From: Arthrobacter sp. AFG20
GTDB lineage: Bacteria; Actinomycetota; Actinomycetes; Actinomycetales; Micrococcaceae
Assembly: GCF_002892795.1 (NCBI RefSeq)
Contig: NZ_PJMC01000004.1
Location: forward strand, 62,001 to 126,000
DNA length: 64,000 nucleotides
Direction of reading: 5' to 3'
The notes under the pieces are model-generated. The model was given only the letters and a program-made list of their open reading frames with translations, did no database searches and was not told the origin of the DNA. The translations under genes and the position numbers were made by a program. Each line of letters begins with the position of its first letter. Positions within the stretch are counted from its first letter, which is position 1. This document shows positions 1 through 8,706 of this stretch, piece by piece.

Positions 1-26
1 GTCGCAGGAGCCGGCCGGAAAAGAAG

Positions 27-620
27 GTGGAAATCACTGACCCCAAGGCGATCCGGGCCCTGGCCCATGCCGCCCGCCTGGAGGTTATCTCCGAGCTGTA
101 CTCCACGCAGTCCAGCCGTACGGCCACGGAACTTGCCCAGCAGACCGGGCTCACCCCCAGTGCGATGAGCTACCACCTGCGGGCACTGCAGAAGTGGGGC
201 ATCGTGGTCCCCGCCGAGGCATCGGCCGACGCCCGTGAACGCCGGTGGAAGGCGGCGGGCACGGACTTTGCGATCAACTCCGGCGGGGCGGTGGCCGGTC
301 CGGACTTCGCGGTGATCGACCTCGAACTGGACGCATTCCGGCGCCGCGCCAGCTCCTATGCCCGGGCCCGCGACGAACAGCGCAAGCGCGGTGAGTCCGC
401 CGAGCCGGCGTCGGCTGTGCTGCTCGCCAACAACCTTCTTTATCTGACCGCCGAGCAGCGCAGTGAACTGACGGAAAGGGTCTTTGAGCTGCTCCGGGAC
501 TACGAGCTGGAGGATCCCAACTGCATTCCACCGGGCGCCGAGCGGATCGCCACACTGTGGTCAATGATTCCGGACGACCGCACCCTGCCAGGGGCCTCCG
601 GCGGCCGCGGCAGCACCTGA
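27..620 (+). CDS. ArsR-type winged-helix transcriptional regulator (possibly 5'-partial)
   Basis: The product (about 197 residues) begins with a winged helix-turn-helix: the stretch ALAHAARLEVISEL is the usual ArsR/SmtB helix 1, and LAQQTGLTPSAMSYHLRAL is the recognition-helix region. It should bind DNA as a dimer; no Cys/His metal cluster is visible, so the ligand is unknown. The rest is charged and helical without a recognised sensor domain. A GTG at 27 is the first start inside the window, but the frame stays open to base 3, so the true start may lie upstream. It reads toward topA, separated by about 170 bp. Confidence 0.75.
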   Translation: MEITDPKAIRALAHAARLEVISELYSTQSSRTATELAQQTGLTPSAMSYHLRALQKWGIVVPAEASADARERRWKAAGTDFAINSGGAVAGPDFAVIDLELDAFRRRASSYARARDEQRKRGESAEPASAVLLANNLLYLTAEQRSELTERVFELLRDYELEDPNCIPPGAERIATLWSMIPDDRTLPGASGGRGST

Positions 621-709
621 CAGGCGCGGCGGACGGGCGCGTGCCGGCCTGCAGGGACCGGCCCGGGCGGTGGGCAGCCACGGCCGTGACGGCGGCCACC
701 GTTTTCCAC

Positions 710-739
710 ATGACAGCGCAGAATTCTGCAAAATATGGT
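710..739 (+). promoter_or_regulatory. Putative topA promoter
   Basis: ATGACA at 710-715 and TATGGT at 734-739 are separated by 18 bp, a fair match to a housekeeping sigma-factor promoter. It lies about 55 bp upstream of the topA GTG start. The assignment is by consensus only. Confidence 0.45.
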
Positions 740-794
740 GAACTAGGCCAGTATGGGCTGATCTGCCCGAGCAACCTTTTTCTGTAGGAGCACT

Positions 795-3518
795 GTGCCA
801 AGCAAGGCCAAAACCGGCAAGAAACTCGTGATCGTGGAGTCTCCGGCCAAGAGCAAGACCATCGCCAAGTACCTGGGCGAGGGCTTCATCGTTGAGGCCT
901 CCATCGGTCACATCCGCGACCTGCCGCAGCCGTCCGAGCTCCCCGCGGACCTGAAGAAAACCTCCCTGGGCAAGTTCGCCGTCGACGTCGAAAACGACTT
1001 CAAGCCCTATTACGTGGTGTCCCCGGACAAGAAGAAAAAGGTGGCCGAACTCAAGGCCCAGCTCAAAGACGCCGACGCGCTCTATCTCGCAACCGATGGG
1101 GACCGCGAGGGCGAAGCCATCGCGTGGCACCTCCTGGAGGTCCTGAAGCCCAAGGTCCCCGTGTACCGGATGACCTTCGGCGAAATTACCAAGGAAGCCA
1201 TCCACCGCGCCATGGACAACCTCCGCGACGTCGATGCCGCCCTGGTTGACGCGCAGGAAACCCGCCGCATTTTGGACCGTCTCTACGGCTACGAGATCTC
1301 CCCGGTGCTGTGGCGCAAGGTAGCGCGCGGGCTGTCCGCCGGCCGCGTGCAGTCCGTGGTCACGCGCATGGTGGTGGACCGCGAACGCGAGCGTATGGCG
1401 TTCAGGTCCGCCTCCTACTGGGACCTGACCGGGCAGTTCGGTGCCGACGCCGGCTCCTTCAAAGCCAAACTCGCCGCCGTTGACGGCGCCAAGGTGGCCA
1501 CCGGCCGGGACTTTAACGACGACGGCGAACTCACCTCGCGCAATGTTGCGCACCTCAACGAGGAACTCGCCACCTCGCTGGCCGCCGCCCTGCAGGACGC
1601 CGACTTCCGCGTCCGCTCGGTGGACACCAAGCCGTACACCCGCCGCCCCGCCGCGCCCTTCACCACCTCCACGCTGCAGCAGGAGGCCGGCCGCAAGCTG
1701 CGGTTCTCGTCCAAGAGCACCATGCAGATCGCCCAGCGGCTGTATGAGAACGGCTACATCACCTATATGCGTACGGACTCCTCGGCTCTGAGCGACGAGG
1801 CCGTCACGGCCGCGCGCCGCCAGGCTGCCGAGCTGTACGGTCCCGAATACGTTCCGCAGTCGCCCCGCGTCTACACCAGTAAGGCCGCCAACGCGCAGGA
1901 GGCCCACGAGGCCATCCGTCCCGCCGGTGACTCGTTCCGCACTCCGGCCCAGGTGGCCAAGCAGCTTAGCGGCGACGAATTCCGCCTGTATGAGCTGATC
2001 TGGAAGCGCACCGTCGCCTCCCAGATGGGCGACGCCAAGGGTTCCACCGCCACCATCCGGCTGGGCGCAGTGGCTGCCGACGGACGCGACGCCGAGTTCT
2101 CCGCCTCCGGTACGGTCATCACGTTCCCCGGCTTCCTGGCCGCCTATGAAGAGGGCAAGGACGAAAGCCGCGGCGACGACGACTCCGACGAGGCCCGCCG
2201 CCTGCCGAACGTCTCCAAGGGTGACGGTCTGACCGCCTCGGAGATCACCGCCGTCGGCCACGAGACCTCGCCGCCGCCGCGCTACACGGAAGCCTCCCTG
2301 ACCGCCGAGCTGGAAAAGAAGGGCATCGGACGCCCGTCCACCTATGCCTCCACCATCTCAACCATCCAGGACCGCGGCTACGTGCGGAAGCAGGGCTCGG
2401 CGCTGGTGCCGAGCTGGATCGCGTTCTCCGTGGTGCGGCTCCTTGAGCAGCACTTCACGGACTATGTTGACTACGAGTTCACGGCCGACATGGAAGGCGA
2501 CCTGGACAAGATCGCCAACGGCCAGGCTGTGGGTGCCGCCTGGCTCAAGCACTTCTACTACGGTGAAGACGCCGACCCCGGCCTGCTGAGCATCGTGAAC
2601 AACCTGGGCGAGATCGACGCCCGCGAAATCAACTCCGTGCCCATCGCGGACGGCATCACGCTGCGCGTCGGCAAGTTCGGCCCCTACCTGGAGAGCTCAC
2701 TGCCCACGGTCGACCCGAAGACCGGCGAAGTGGTGGAGTCCGCCCGTGCCAACGTCCCGGAGGACCTTGCCCCGGACGAGCTCACCGCCGCGAAGGCAGT
2801 GGAGCTCATGGAAACCGCTGCTCCCGAGGAACGGGTCCTGGGCGCCGATCCCCACACCGGCCACACGGTCGTTGCCAAGAACGGCCGGTACGGCGCCTAC
2901 GTCACCGAGATCATCCCGGAAATGACCGAGGAACAGCTGGCCAACCAGCCAGTGGAGTACTACAAGAACGGCAAGCCCAAGCCGCCGAAGAAGCCCGTCA
3001 AGGCCAAGCCGCGCACCGGCTCGCTGTTCAAGTCCATGACCGTGGACGCTGTCACCCTGGACGAGGCGCTGCAGCTCATGAGCCTTCCCCGGGTGCTCGG
3101 CGAGGACGCCGAGGGCAACCCCATCACGGTGCAGAACGGCCGCTTCGGCCCGTACTTGAAGAAGGGCACGGACTCACGGTCCATCGGCTCGGAAGAGGAA
3201 ATCTTCACCATCACGCTGGAGCAGGCCCTGGAGATCTACTCCCAGCCCAAGCAGCGCGGTGCCCGCGCGGCCGTGCCGCCGCTGGCCGAGTTCGGTCCGG
3301 ACCCGGTGTCGGAGAAGAACATCGTGGTGAAGGAGGGCCGGTTCGGCCCGTACATCACCGACGGCATCACCAACATCACCGTGCCCCGCGACACTGCGCT
3401 GGAGGAACTGACCCGGGAACGCGCCGTCGAACTCCTCGCCGAAAAGCGGGCCAAGGGCCCGGTCAAGCGCACCACCACGCGCAAGGCACCGGCGAAGAAG
3501 GCCGCAGCGAAGAAGTAG
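795..3518 (+). CDS. topA: DNA topoisomerase I (type IA)
   Basis: Relaxes negatively supercoiled DNA through a transient 5'-phosphotyrosine break. The 907-residue product has the N-terminal TOPRIM domain (KLVIVESPAKSKTIAKYLG, with the acidic triad in ATDGDREGEA), the catalytic tyrosine in YITYMRTDSS near residue 325, and four C-terminal topoisomerase repeats marked by KFGPYL, RYGAYV, RFGPYL and RFGPYI. The end is a Lys/Arg/Ala-rich tail (TRKAPAKKAAAKK) instead of zinc fingers, as is normal for actinobacterial TopA. A GTG start is chosen because AGGAG at 786-790 precedes it. Length and motifs are complete. Confidence 0.98.
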   Translation: MPSKAKTGKKLVIVESPAKSKTIAKYLGEGFIVEASIGHIRDLPQPSELPADLKKTSLGKFAVDVENDFKPYYVVSPDKKKKVAELKAQLKDADALYLATDGDREGEAIAWHLLEVLKPKVPVYRMTFGEITKEAIHRAMDNLRDVDAALVDAQETRRILDRLYGYEISPVLWRKVARGLSAGRVQSVVTRMVVDRERERMAFRSASYWDLTGQFGADAGSFKAKLAAVDGAKVATGRDFNDDGELTSRNVAHLNEELATSLAAALQDADFRVRSVDTKPYTRRPAAPFTTSTLQQEAGRKLRFSSKSTMQIAQRLYENGYITYMRTDSSALSDEAVTAARRQAAELYGPEYVPQSPRVYTSKAANAQEAHEAIRPAGDSFRTPAQVAKQLSGDEFRLYELIWKRTVASQMGDAKGSTATIRLGAVAADGRDAEFSASGTVITFPGFLAAYEEGKDESRGDDDSDEARRLPNVSKGDGLTASEITAVGHETSPPPRYTEASLTAELEKKGIGRPSTYASTISTIQDRGYVRKQGSALVPSWIAFSVVRLLEQHFTDYVDYEFTADMEGDLDKIANGQAVGAAWLKHFYYGEDADPGLLSIVNNLGEIDAREINSVPIADGITLRVGKFGPYLESSLPTVDPKTGEVVESARANVPEDLAPDELTAAKAVELMETAAPEERVLGADPHTGHTVVAKNGRYGAYVTEIIPEMTEEQLANQPVEYYKNGKPKPPKKPVKAKPRTGSLFKSMTVDAVTLDEALQLMSLPRVLGEDAEGNPITVQNGRFGPYLKKGTDSRSIGSEEEIFTITLEQALEIYSQPKQRGARAAVPPLAEFGPDPVSEKNIVVKEGRFGPYITDGITNITVPRDTALEELTRERAVELLAEKRAKGPVKRTTTRKAPAKKAAAKK

Positions 3519-3571
3519 GGGTGACGGCTGCGGGAATTGCTTCGTGCCGTGCAACGTGGTCGAGTAGATGC

Positions 3572-4021
3572 ATGACTGAACAGCCGGAACCCGCAGAGAC
3601 CACGCCGCTGAACGACCTTGAGGAGAAGCTGGCCCAGGGCGGCCAGCCGGACGCCGATCCGGTGGACGTCATCCTGTCTTTCCTCAACAACGAGGTCTAC
3701 ATCATCAGTTCCGACGCGCTTGAGGGCGAGGATTCCCAGGTTGAGCCGCTGGTGCTGGGCAACGCGGACGGCCAGCCGGTCCTTGCGGTGTTCTCGCACC
3801 CCAGCCGGGTGGACTCGCAGTACCTGGAGGCCGCTCCGAATGTGCTGGGCACGCAAGGCGCGGCGATCATCGCCAACATCGGCGATGAGCTCGGGATGGT
3901 CATCAACCCGGGTGCGGCGTATGGCTTCGAGATTAATCCCGAGGGCATCGCCAACATCAAGCGCGACTTCAAGCGCGCCGATGAAGTGGATCCCAACCCG
4001 GCGGGCCTCGAAGGCGAGTAA
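3572..4021 (+). CDS. SseB N-terminal-domain family protein
   Basis: About 149 residues, acidic, with the SseB-like fold signature: an N-terminal helix (NDLEEKLAQG), a strand-rich core (NNEVYIISSD, PVLAVFSHPSRV) and a final GMVINPGAAYGFEINPEG block. The biochemical role of this family is unknown in most bacteria. The ATG at 3572 is preferred over an in-frame ATG-less extension to 3521, whose 17 extra residues are low-quality sequence. It lies close behind topA in the same direction and may be co-transcribed with it. Confidence 0.75.
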   Translation: MTEQPEPAETTPLNDLEEKLAQGGQPDADPVDVILSFLNNEVYIISSDALEGEDSQVEPLVLGNADGQPVLAVFSHPSRVDSQYLEAAPNVLGTQGAAIIANIGDELGMVINPGAAYGFEINPEGIANIKRDFKRADEVDPNPAGLEGE

Positions 4022-4105
4022 ACCCGCGCGGCCGTGCGCGCACTAAAGCCCGCAATGTAAGCGACAGGTTGCGTCCGCTGCGCCGGCGGGAGGAATAATG
4101 GCAGG

Positions 4106-5098
4106 ATGCGGCTAGGCGTCCTCGACATCGGTTCCAACACTGTCCACCTCCTGCTGGTGGATGCCCACCCCGGCGCGCGGCCTGTGCCTTTCGCCTCGCA
4201 CAAGCGCCCCCTCTCCTTGGTGCAGTACCTCGATGAGGAAGGGAACATCACCGACGCGGGCCAGCATGAGCTCACGGAGTTCGTGCTCGAGGCCTGGGAG
4301 TTCGCGGCGCGGCACAAGGCCGACGACCTGCTGGCCTTCTGTACGTCAGCCATTCGCGAGGCCACCAACGGACCCGCGGTGCTGGCGCGGGTGAAGCACG
4401 AGACCACGGTGACGCTGCAGGAACTCACGGGCAGCGAGGAAGCGTCCATGACGTTCTTCGCCGTTCGCCGCTGGTATGGCTGGGGCGCCGGCACGGTCCT
4501 GAACTTCGACATCGGCGGCGGTTCCTTCGAAATGGCCCTGGGGCAGGATGAACTGCCCGAACTGGCAACCTCCGTGCCCCTCGGCGCGAGCCGGCTGACC
4601 CGGGACTGGCTGCACGAGGACCCGCCCTCCGCGAAGAGTGTCAAGGAGTTGCGCCGCTATATCCGGGCCACCCTCAAGCCCGTGGTCCGCAGCTTCAACG
4701 AGGTGGGCAGGGCGAACGTCCTGGCCGGCACCTCGAAGACGTTCCGCTCCCTGGCACGCATCGCCGGGGCAGCCCCCAGCGCCGCCGGCCCGTACGTGAA
4801 GCGTGACTTGAACCGCACGGACCTCGGCATCTGGGCGCAGCGGATCTCTGCCATGAAGTCCGAAGACCGGCTGCACCTGCCGGGCGTCTCCGAGGCACGC
4901 GCCAACCAGCTCCTTGCCGGGGCGCTGGTGGCTGAAGCGGCCCTGGAGCTCTTTGAGTACAAGAAAATCAAGATCTGCCCGTGGGCACTGCGCGAGGGCC
5001 TCATCCTCCGCCGCCTCGACCAGCTGGTTGTCGACGGGCCGCTTGAACCGGCGCCGCACGTGGGCGTCCCGCAGGTCACCGCGCTGCCAGCCATTTAG
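4106..5098 (+). CDS. Ppx/GppA family exopolyphosphatase / pppGpp phosphohydrolase
   Basis: The 330-residue product has the ASKHA-fold phosphate loops of the family: DIGSNTVHLLL near residue 7 and NFDIGGGSFEMALG near residue 135, followed by TSVPLGASRLT. It should cleave polyphosphate or pppGpp. It is the short, single-domain form common in actinobacteria, without the C-terminal HD-like extension of E. coli Ppx. GGAGG lies about 11 nt before the ATG, and an AATAAT box 6 nt before it could alternatively give a leaderless transcript. Which substrate it prefers cannot be told from sequence. Confidence 0.88.
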   Translation: MRLGVLDIGSNTVHLLLVDAHPGARPVPFASHKRPLSLVQYLDEEGNITDAGQHELTEFVLEAWEFAARHKADDLLAFCTSAIREATNGPAVLARVKHETTVTLQELTGSEEASMTFFAVRRWYGWGAGTVLNFDIGGGSFEMALGQDELPELATSVPLGASRLTRDWLHEDPPSAKSVKELRRYIRATLKPVVRSFNEVGRANVLAGTSKTFRSLARIAGAAPSAAGPYVKRDLNRTDLGIWAQRISAMKSEDRLHLPGVSEARANQLLAGALVAEAALELFEYKKIKICPWALREGLILRRLDQLVVDGPLEPAPHVGVPQVTALPAI

Positions 5099-5141
5099 GG
5101 TTTGCGTGCTGCGGCCCCTCGCCGCCGCCTTAAACGAGCAA

Positions 5142-5198
5142 GCGCCGGCCGGTTACGCAGAAGAAGCTGGGGGGAACACTTCTGCAACCGACCGGCGC
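5142..5198 (+). terminator. Stem-loop downstream of the ppx-like gene
   Basis: GCGCCGGCCGGTTACGCAGA at 5142 pairs with the complementary stretch ending at 5198, giving a roughly 20-bp stem with a 2-nt bulge and one mismatch. There is no U-tract. It starts 43 nt after the stop codon and probably ends or stabilises the upstream transcript. Confidence 0.5.
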
Positions 5199-5480
5199 CG
5201 CGCCAGTCCCGGAGGACCGGCTCCATCACTCGCACCTGTGAGGCGCTTACGACTCTAATGGGCGAGTATGGGTGTTCTGGGGGATTTACCTGAAAGCGGG
5301 CTGGGAATCCGTCGCCAGCCTGGCGGGAGCTTAACGGACAGGGACTTAAAGCAAAGACACCGACAGCCTGCTGCAGAAAAATGGGCAAAACCGCTGCAGA
5401 CCGTCGGTGCCTGACAAGCATCCCCATGCTTGCTTCATCACTCGCACCCTCAATGAGGTATTACCTAACTTAGGGGCCGA
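5199..5480. other. Gene-free structured intergenic region
   Basis: No convincing protein is encoded on either strand between the ppx-like gene and proC (about 470 bp). The region has a second imperfect stem (ACCGAC at 5359-5364 with GTCGGT at 5403-5408, enclosing two CTGCAG boxes), a third perfect hairpin (CAAGCAT at 5415-5421 with ATGCTTG at 5426-5432), and a 13-nt direct repeat CATCACTCGCACC at 5224-5236 and 5436-5448. It may hold a small RNA or riboregulator, or the remains of an element. No known RNA family was recognised. Confidence 0.35.
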
Positions 5481-5567
5481 AGGTGTGTGAATGCTTCGAC
5501 CAACATGTGAGCTTCCTGTGAATGACGCAGTCCTGCATCCGGTGCGATGAACTGCAATGATGGAGCA

Positions 5568-6401
5568 ATGAGCAACCGAATCGCATTCCTTGGCTGTGGA
5601 TCAATGAACGAGGCCATCCTGGGTGGCCTGCTGGAGAGCGGCATGGATCCCATGGAGATCGTGGCCACCGTCCGCCGCGCGGAGCGGGCAGCGGAGCTGG
5701 CCGAACGGCACGCGGGCATCACGGCCATCGCCGGCAGCGAAGAGCCCGACAACAACAAGCAGGCGGCGAAAGGTGCCGGCGTCGTGATTCTCGGCGTGAA
5801 GCCTGTGGGCATTGCCGAGCTGGCCCGGGAAGTGAGCGGCTCGCTTTCTCCCGATGCGATCGTCATCAGCGTTGCAGCCGCCGTTTCCATCGCCCAGCTC
5901 GAAGCCGCCCTGCCGGCGGGCCAGCCCGTGATCCGGACGATGCCCAACACCCCTGCGAAGCTGGGCCGCGGCGTGGTCTCAGTTTCCGCCGGCACCAACT
6001 GCTCGCCCGAGCAGCTCCAGCGGGCAAAAGATATTCTCGGCGCGGTGGGGACCGTCGTCGAAATCCCCGAGGAGCAGGTGGACGCCCTGGGCGCCATCAG
6101 CGGCTCAGGCCCGGCCTACGCGTTCTACCTGGCCGAGGCCATGGCCGCCGCCGGCGTTGAACTCGGACTCGACGAGGAGCTGGCGCTCCTGCTGGCACGC
6201 GAAACCGTGGCAGGAGCCGGCCTCATGCTGGCGGAACCCGGCGCCGAACCGGCCGCCCTGCGCAAAGCCGTGACCAGCCCCAACGGCACCACGGAGCGCG
6301 CCATCGCCACGTTCGATGACCGCGGCATGCCGGCCATCATCGCCGCGGGCGCACGCGCCGCTGCCGACCGCGCCGCCGAGATCACCAAGCAGCTCGGCTA
6401 G
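5568..6401 (+). CDS. proC: Pyrroline-5-carboxylate reductase
   Basis: Catalyses the last step of proline synthesis, NAD(P)H-dependent reduction of pyrroline-5-carboxylate. The Rossmann loop FLGCGSMNEAILGGLL is at the N-terminus, the central IRTMPNTPAKLG block is present, and the C-terminal family signature SPNGTTERAI is intact. About 277 residues, the normal length. The ATG at 5568 is preferred because the Rossmann strand starts 4 residues later; an in-frame ATG at 5547 would add 7 residues. It ends 20 bp before a palindromic repeat at the convergent junction with trkA. Confidence 0.97.
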   Translation: MSNRIAFLGCGSMNEAILGGLLESGMDPMEIVATVRRAERAAELAERHAGITAIAGSEEPDNNKQAAKGAGVVILGVKPVGIAELAREVSGSLSPDAIVISVAAAVSIAQLEAALPAGQPVIRTMPNTPAKLGRGVVSVSAGTNCSPEQLQRAKDILGAVGTVVEIPEEQVDALGAISGSGPAYAFYLAEAMAAAGVELGLDEELALLLARETVAGAGLMLAEPGAEPAALRKAVTSPNGTTERAIATFDDRGMPAIIAAGARAAADRAAEITKQLG

Positions 6402-6420
6402 TCCCCACCCCTCCAGGACT

Positions 6421-6484
6421 GGAGTTTTTGTCCAGATACCGCGACTTAAAGGCCCTTTTGGGCCCGGTATCTGGACAAAAACCC
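6421..6484. repeat. Palindromic intergenic repeat, copy 1
   Basis: Perfect 17-bp arms GTTTTTGTCCAGATACC (6424-6440) and its complement (6466-6482) enclose GCGACTTAAA and a small GGCCC/GGGCC hairpin. It lies between the convergent proC and trkA genes and is related to copies at 10656, 12908 and 27650. A bidirectional terminator or REP-type element is likely. Confidence 0.8.
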
Positions 6485-6488
6485 GCCG

Positions 6489-7175
6489 TTACGGCCGGGC
6501 GGCGAACCGTTCCAGCAGGTCCACGTGGCCGGAGACAATCAGCATGTCGCGGGCGGAGACCTTGGTCTCGGGGCGGGCGTACGTGAAGTCCTCGCCTGGG
6601 GACTTCACGCCCACGATGGTCACGCCGTATTTGGACCGGACCTTGGACTCGTCCAGCGTGAAACCGACAGTTTCACGCGGCGGATACATCTTCACGATGG
6701 CGAAGTCGTCGTCGAACTCGATGAAGTCCAGCATGCGCCCGGAGACCAGGTGCGCCGCGCGGACCCCGGCGTCGGCCTCGGGGTAGATGACGTGGTTGGC
6801 GCCGATGCGGGTGAGGATCTTGCCGTGCGAGGGCGTGATCGCCTTGACCCACAAGTGCTCGATGCCGAGGTCCACCAGGTTCACGGTGATGAGCACTGAG
6901 GACTCGATGGATGTGCCCACGCCCACCACGGCTGAGCTGAACTCCTGCGCACCCAGCTGGCGCAGCGCGTCGATGTTGGTGGCGTCCGCCTCCACCACGT
7001 GGGTCAGAACGGGTGACCACTTCTGGACCAGGGACCTGTCGCGTTCGATGGCCAGCACCTCGCGGCCCTGCTTCACCAGCTGCTCGGCCGTGGAGGCACC
7101 GAAGCGGCCCAGCCCGATCACCAGAACCGGCGCGTTGTGGGCGGGGCGGTTGGGGGCGCCTGACGAATTAGCCAA
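6489..7175 (-). CDS. trkA: TrkA-type potassium uptake regulator (RCK domains)
   Basis: The 228-residue cytosolic protein has an N-terminal RCK_N Rossmann domain (VLVIGLGRFGASTAEQL, then ERDRSLVQ and VEADATN for nucleotide binding) and a C-terminal RCK_C domain (VGFTLDESKVRSKYGVTIVGVK). It gates the membrane subunit TrkH, encoded directly upstream. A TTG start at 7175 is chosen because AGAGG lies 7 nt before it and it overlaps the end of trkH by 8 nt, implying translational coupling. The frame extends further upstream, but that part reads as trkH shadow. Confidence 0.93.
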   Translation of the reverse strand: MANSSGAPNRPAHNAPVLVIGLGRFGASTAEQLVKQGREVLAIERDRSLVQKWSPVLTHVVEADATNIDALRQLGAQEFSSAVVGVGTSIESSVLITVNLVDLGIEHLWVKAITPSHGKILTRIGANHVIYPEADAGVRAAHLVSGRMLDFIEFDDDFAIVKMYPPRETVGFTLDESKVRSKYGVTIVGVKSPGEDFTYARPETKVSARDMLIVSGHVDLLERFAARP

Positions 7176-8601
7176 TGATTGGCCTCTCTTCCGGGTAGTG
7201 GTACAGCTGGCTGCGCTGGCGCAGGGCCAGGGCAGCGGCAAGCGTTACGGTGCCGACGCGCCCGGCGAACATCAGAACCGACAGCACATACACGCCTTCC
7301 GGAGGCAGCTCGGCGCTGAGGTTTGTGCTGAGGCCCACCGTGGCGAAGGCTGAAATCGTTTCGAACAGCACCCGGTCAAGGGATGCGCCGCTGATGTGGA
7401 GGAGCAGGAAGGCGGACGCGGACACCAGCGTGGCGCCGGCGACGATCACGGAGATGGCCACGCGCATGGTGCCCTCCGGGATGGTGCGGCCGTAAACCTT
7501 CACGTCGGCGTCGCCGCGGGCTTCGGCGATGATGGCCAGGAACATGACGGCGATGGTGGTGACCTTGATGCCGCCGGCCGTTGAAGCGGAGCCGCCGCCG
7601 GCGAACATGAGGGCGTCCGTGAGCAGCATGGTGGTGGATTCCATCTGGTTCTGGTCCACCAGGTTGAAGCCGCCGGAGCGCGTCATGACGGAGGCGAAGA
7701 GTGAGTGCGTGATTTTGTCGCCGAGGTCCATGCCGCCGATGGTCCTGGTGTTGTCCCACTCCATGAGCGCCCACAGGACGGTTCCGGCCGCGAGCAGGAT
7801 GAACGAGACCTGGATGGTCAGCTTCGTGTGGAGGTTCCACTTCTTCCAGTTCAGCCCGTTTTGCTGCAGCACCATGACGACGGGGAAGCCGAGGCTGCCC
7901 AGGAACACGCCGAGCATGAGCGGGATGAGGATCCAGAGGTCTGTTTCGTAGGGGACGATGCCGTCCGAATGGGGGGTGAAGCCGGCGTTGTTGAAGGACG
8001 AGATGGAGTAAAAGACGCCGTGCCAGACGGACTGCCAGAACGGTTCGCCGAGGACCATGAAGCGCGGGATCAGGGCGATCGCGAGGACGGCCTCGATGAC
8101 CACCGAGGTGGTGATGACGATCCGCAGCAGCGTACCCACCTCACCCAGCCGGCCCGCGTTGTTCATGGCCTCCTGGGCGATGAGCTTGCCCCTGACCCCC
8201 AGCTTCTTGCTCACCATGAGGGCCAGCAGCGAGGCCAGCGTCAGCGTGCCGAGGCCGCCGACGAAGATGCCGACCAGGATGATCAGCTGGCCGAAGAAGG
8301 ACCAGTGCACGGCGGTGGACACCACGGTCAGGCCCGTGACGCAGACGGCCGAGACGGCGGTGAACAGGGACTGGTGGAGCGGCGTGAAGTCACCGGTTGC
8401 CGAGGACGCCGGCAGCGACAGGAGGGCGGTGAAGAGGACGATGACCACCACGAAGGCGCTCAGGGCAAGACGGGCCGGCGATGTGTTGGCAATGTCATCG
8501 ATGAAGTCACGGATGCCCGTGAAGATCCACAGGCCCTCACGCTCCGGCGCTGCGGGTTGCCAGCTGGCCGGGCTCTTGGACCTCGACTGGCTTTGGGTCA
8601 T
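7168..8601 (-). CDS. trkH: TrkH/KtrB family potassium transporter subunit
   Basis: A 477-residue polytopic membrane protein with repeated membrane-pore-membrane units. The selectivity-loop regions VSAVCVTGLTVV, SISSFNNAGF, VMTRSGGFN and AFATVGLS carry the conserved glycines of the four pore loops. The first about 30 residues are a charged cytosolic tail. It forms the K+ translocating part of a Trk/Ktr system with the TrkA protein encoded immediately downstream. Upstream it is divergent from the deacetylase gene. Confidence 0.95.
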   Translation of the reverse strand: MTQSQSRSKSPASWQPAAPEREGLWIFTGIRDFIDDIANTSPARLALSAFVVVIVLFTALLSLPASSATGDFTPLHQSLFTAVSAVCVTGLTVVSTAVHWSFFGQLIILVGIFVGGLGTLTLASLLALMVSKKLGVRGKLIAQEAMNNAGRLGEVGTLLRIVITTSVVIEAVLAIALIPRFMVLGEPFWQSVWHGVFYSISSFNNAGFTPHSDGIVPYETDLWILIPLMLGVFLGSLGFPVVMVLQQNGLNWKKWNLHTKLTIQVSFILLAAGTVLWALMEWDNTRTIGGMDLGDKITHSLFASVMTRSGGFNLVDQNQMESTTMLLTDALMFAGGGSASTAGGIKVTTIAVMFLAIIAEARGDADVKVYGRTIPEGTMRVAISVIVAGATLVSASAFLLLHISGASLDRVLFETISAFATVGLSTNLSAELPPEGVYVLSVLMFAGRVGTVTLAAALALRQRSQLYHYPEERPIIG

Positions 8602-8706
8602 GTGCGGCTGTTCCTCGGTTGACTCTGCTTCCTCCAGTAGTAAACCACTAAACCCCGCGCCGTGGCCGGGCCCGGGAGCAGACGGGCCTCCGGTAGCCTG
8701 TCAGTA

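Noticed and set aside
561..2261. A 566-codon minus-strand frame opposite topA
   Set aside because: It is a high-GC shadow of the topA reading frame, Gly/Val/Ala-rich with no domain. TopA motifs are complete on the other strand.
3521..3571. A longer SseB-family protein starting at 3521
   Set aside because: The extra 17 residues directly follow the topA stop, have no ribosome site and do not resemble the family start.
5199..5480. A c-di-AMP (ydaO-type) riboswitch
   Set aside because: A few short stretches (such as GAATCCGTC and AGCTTAACGG) recalled that family, but the order of conserved blocks does not fit and the downstream gene proC is not a usual target.
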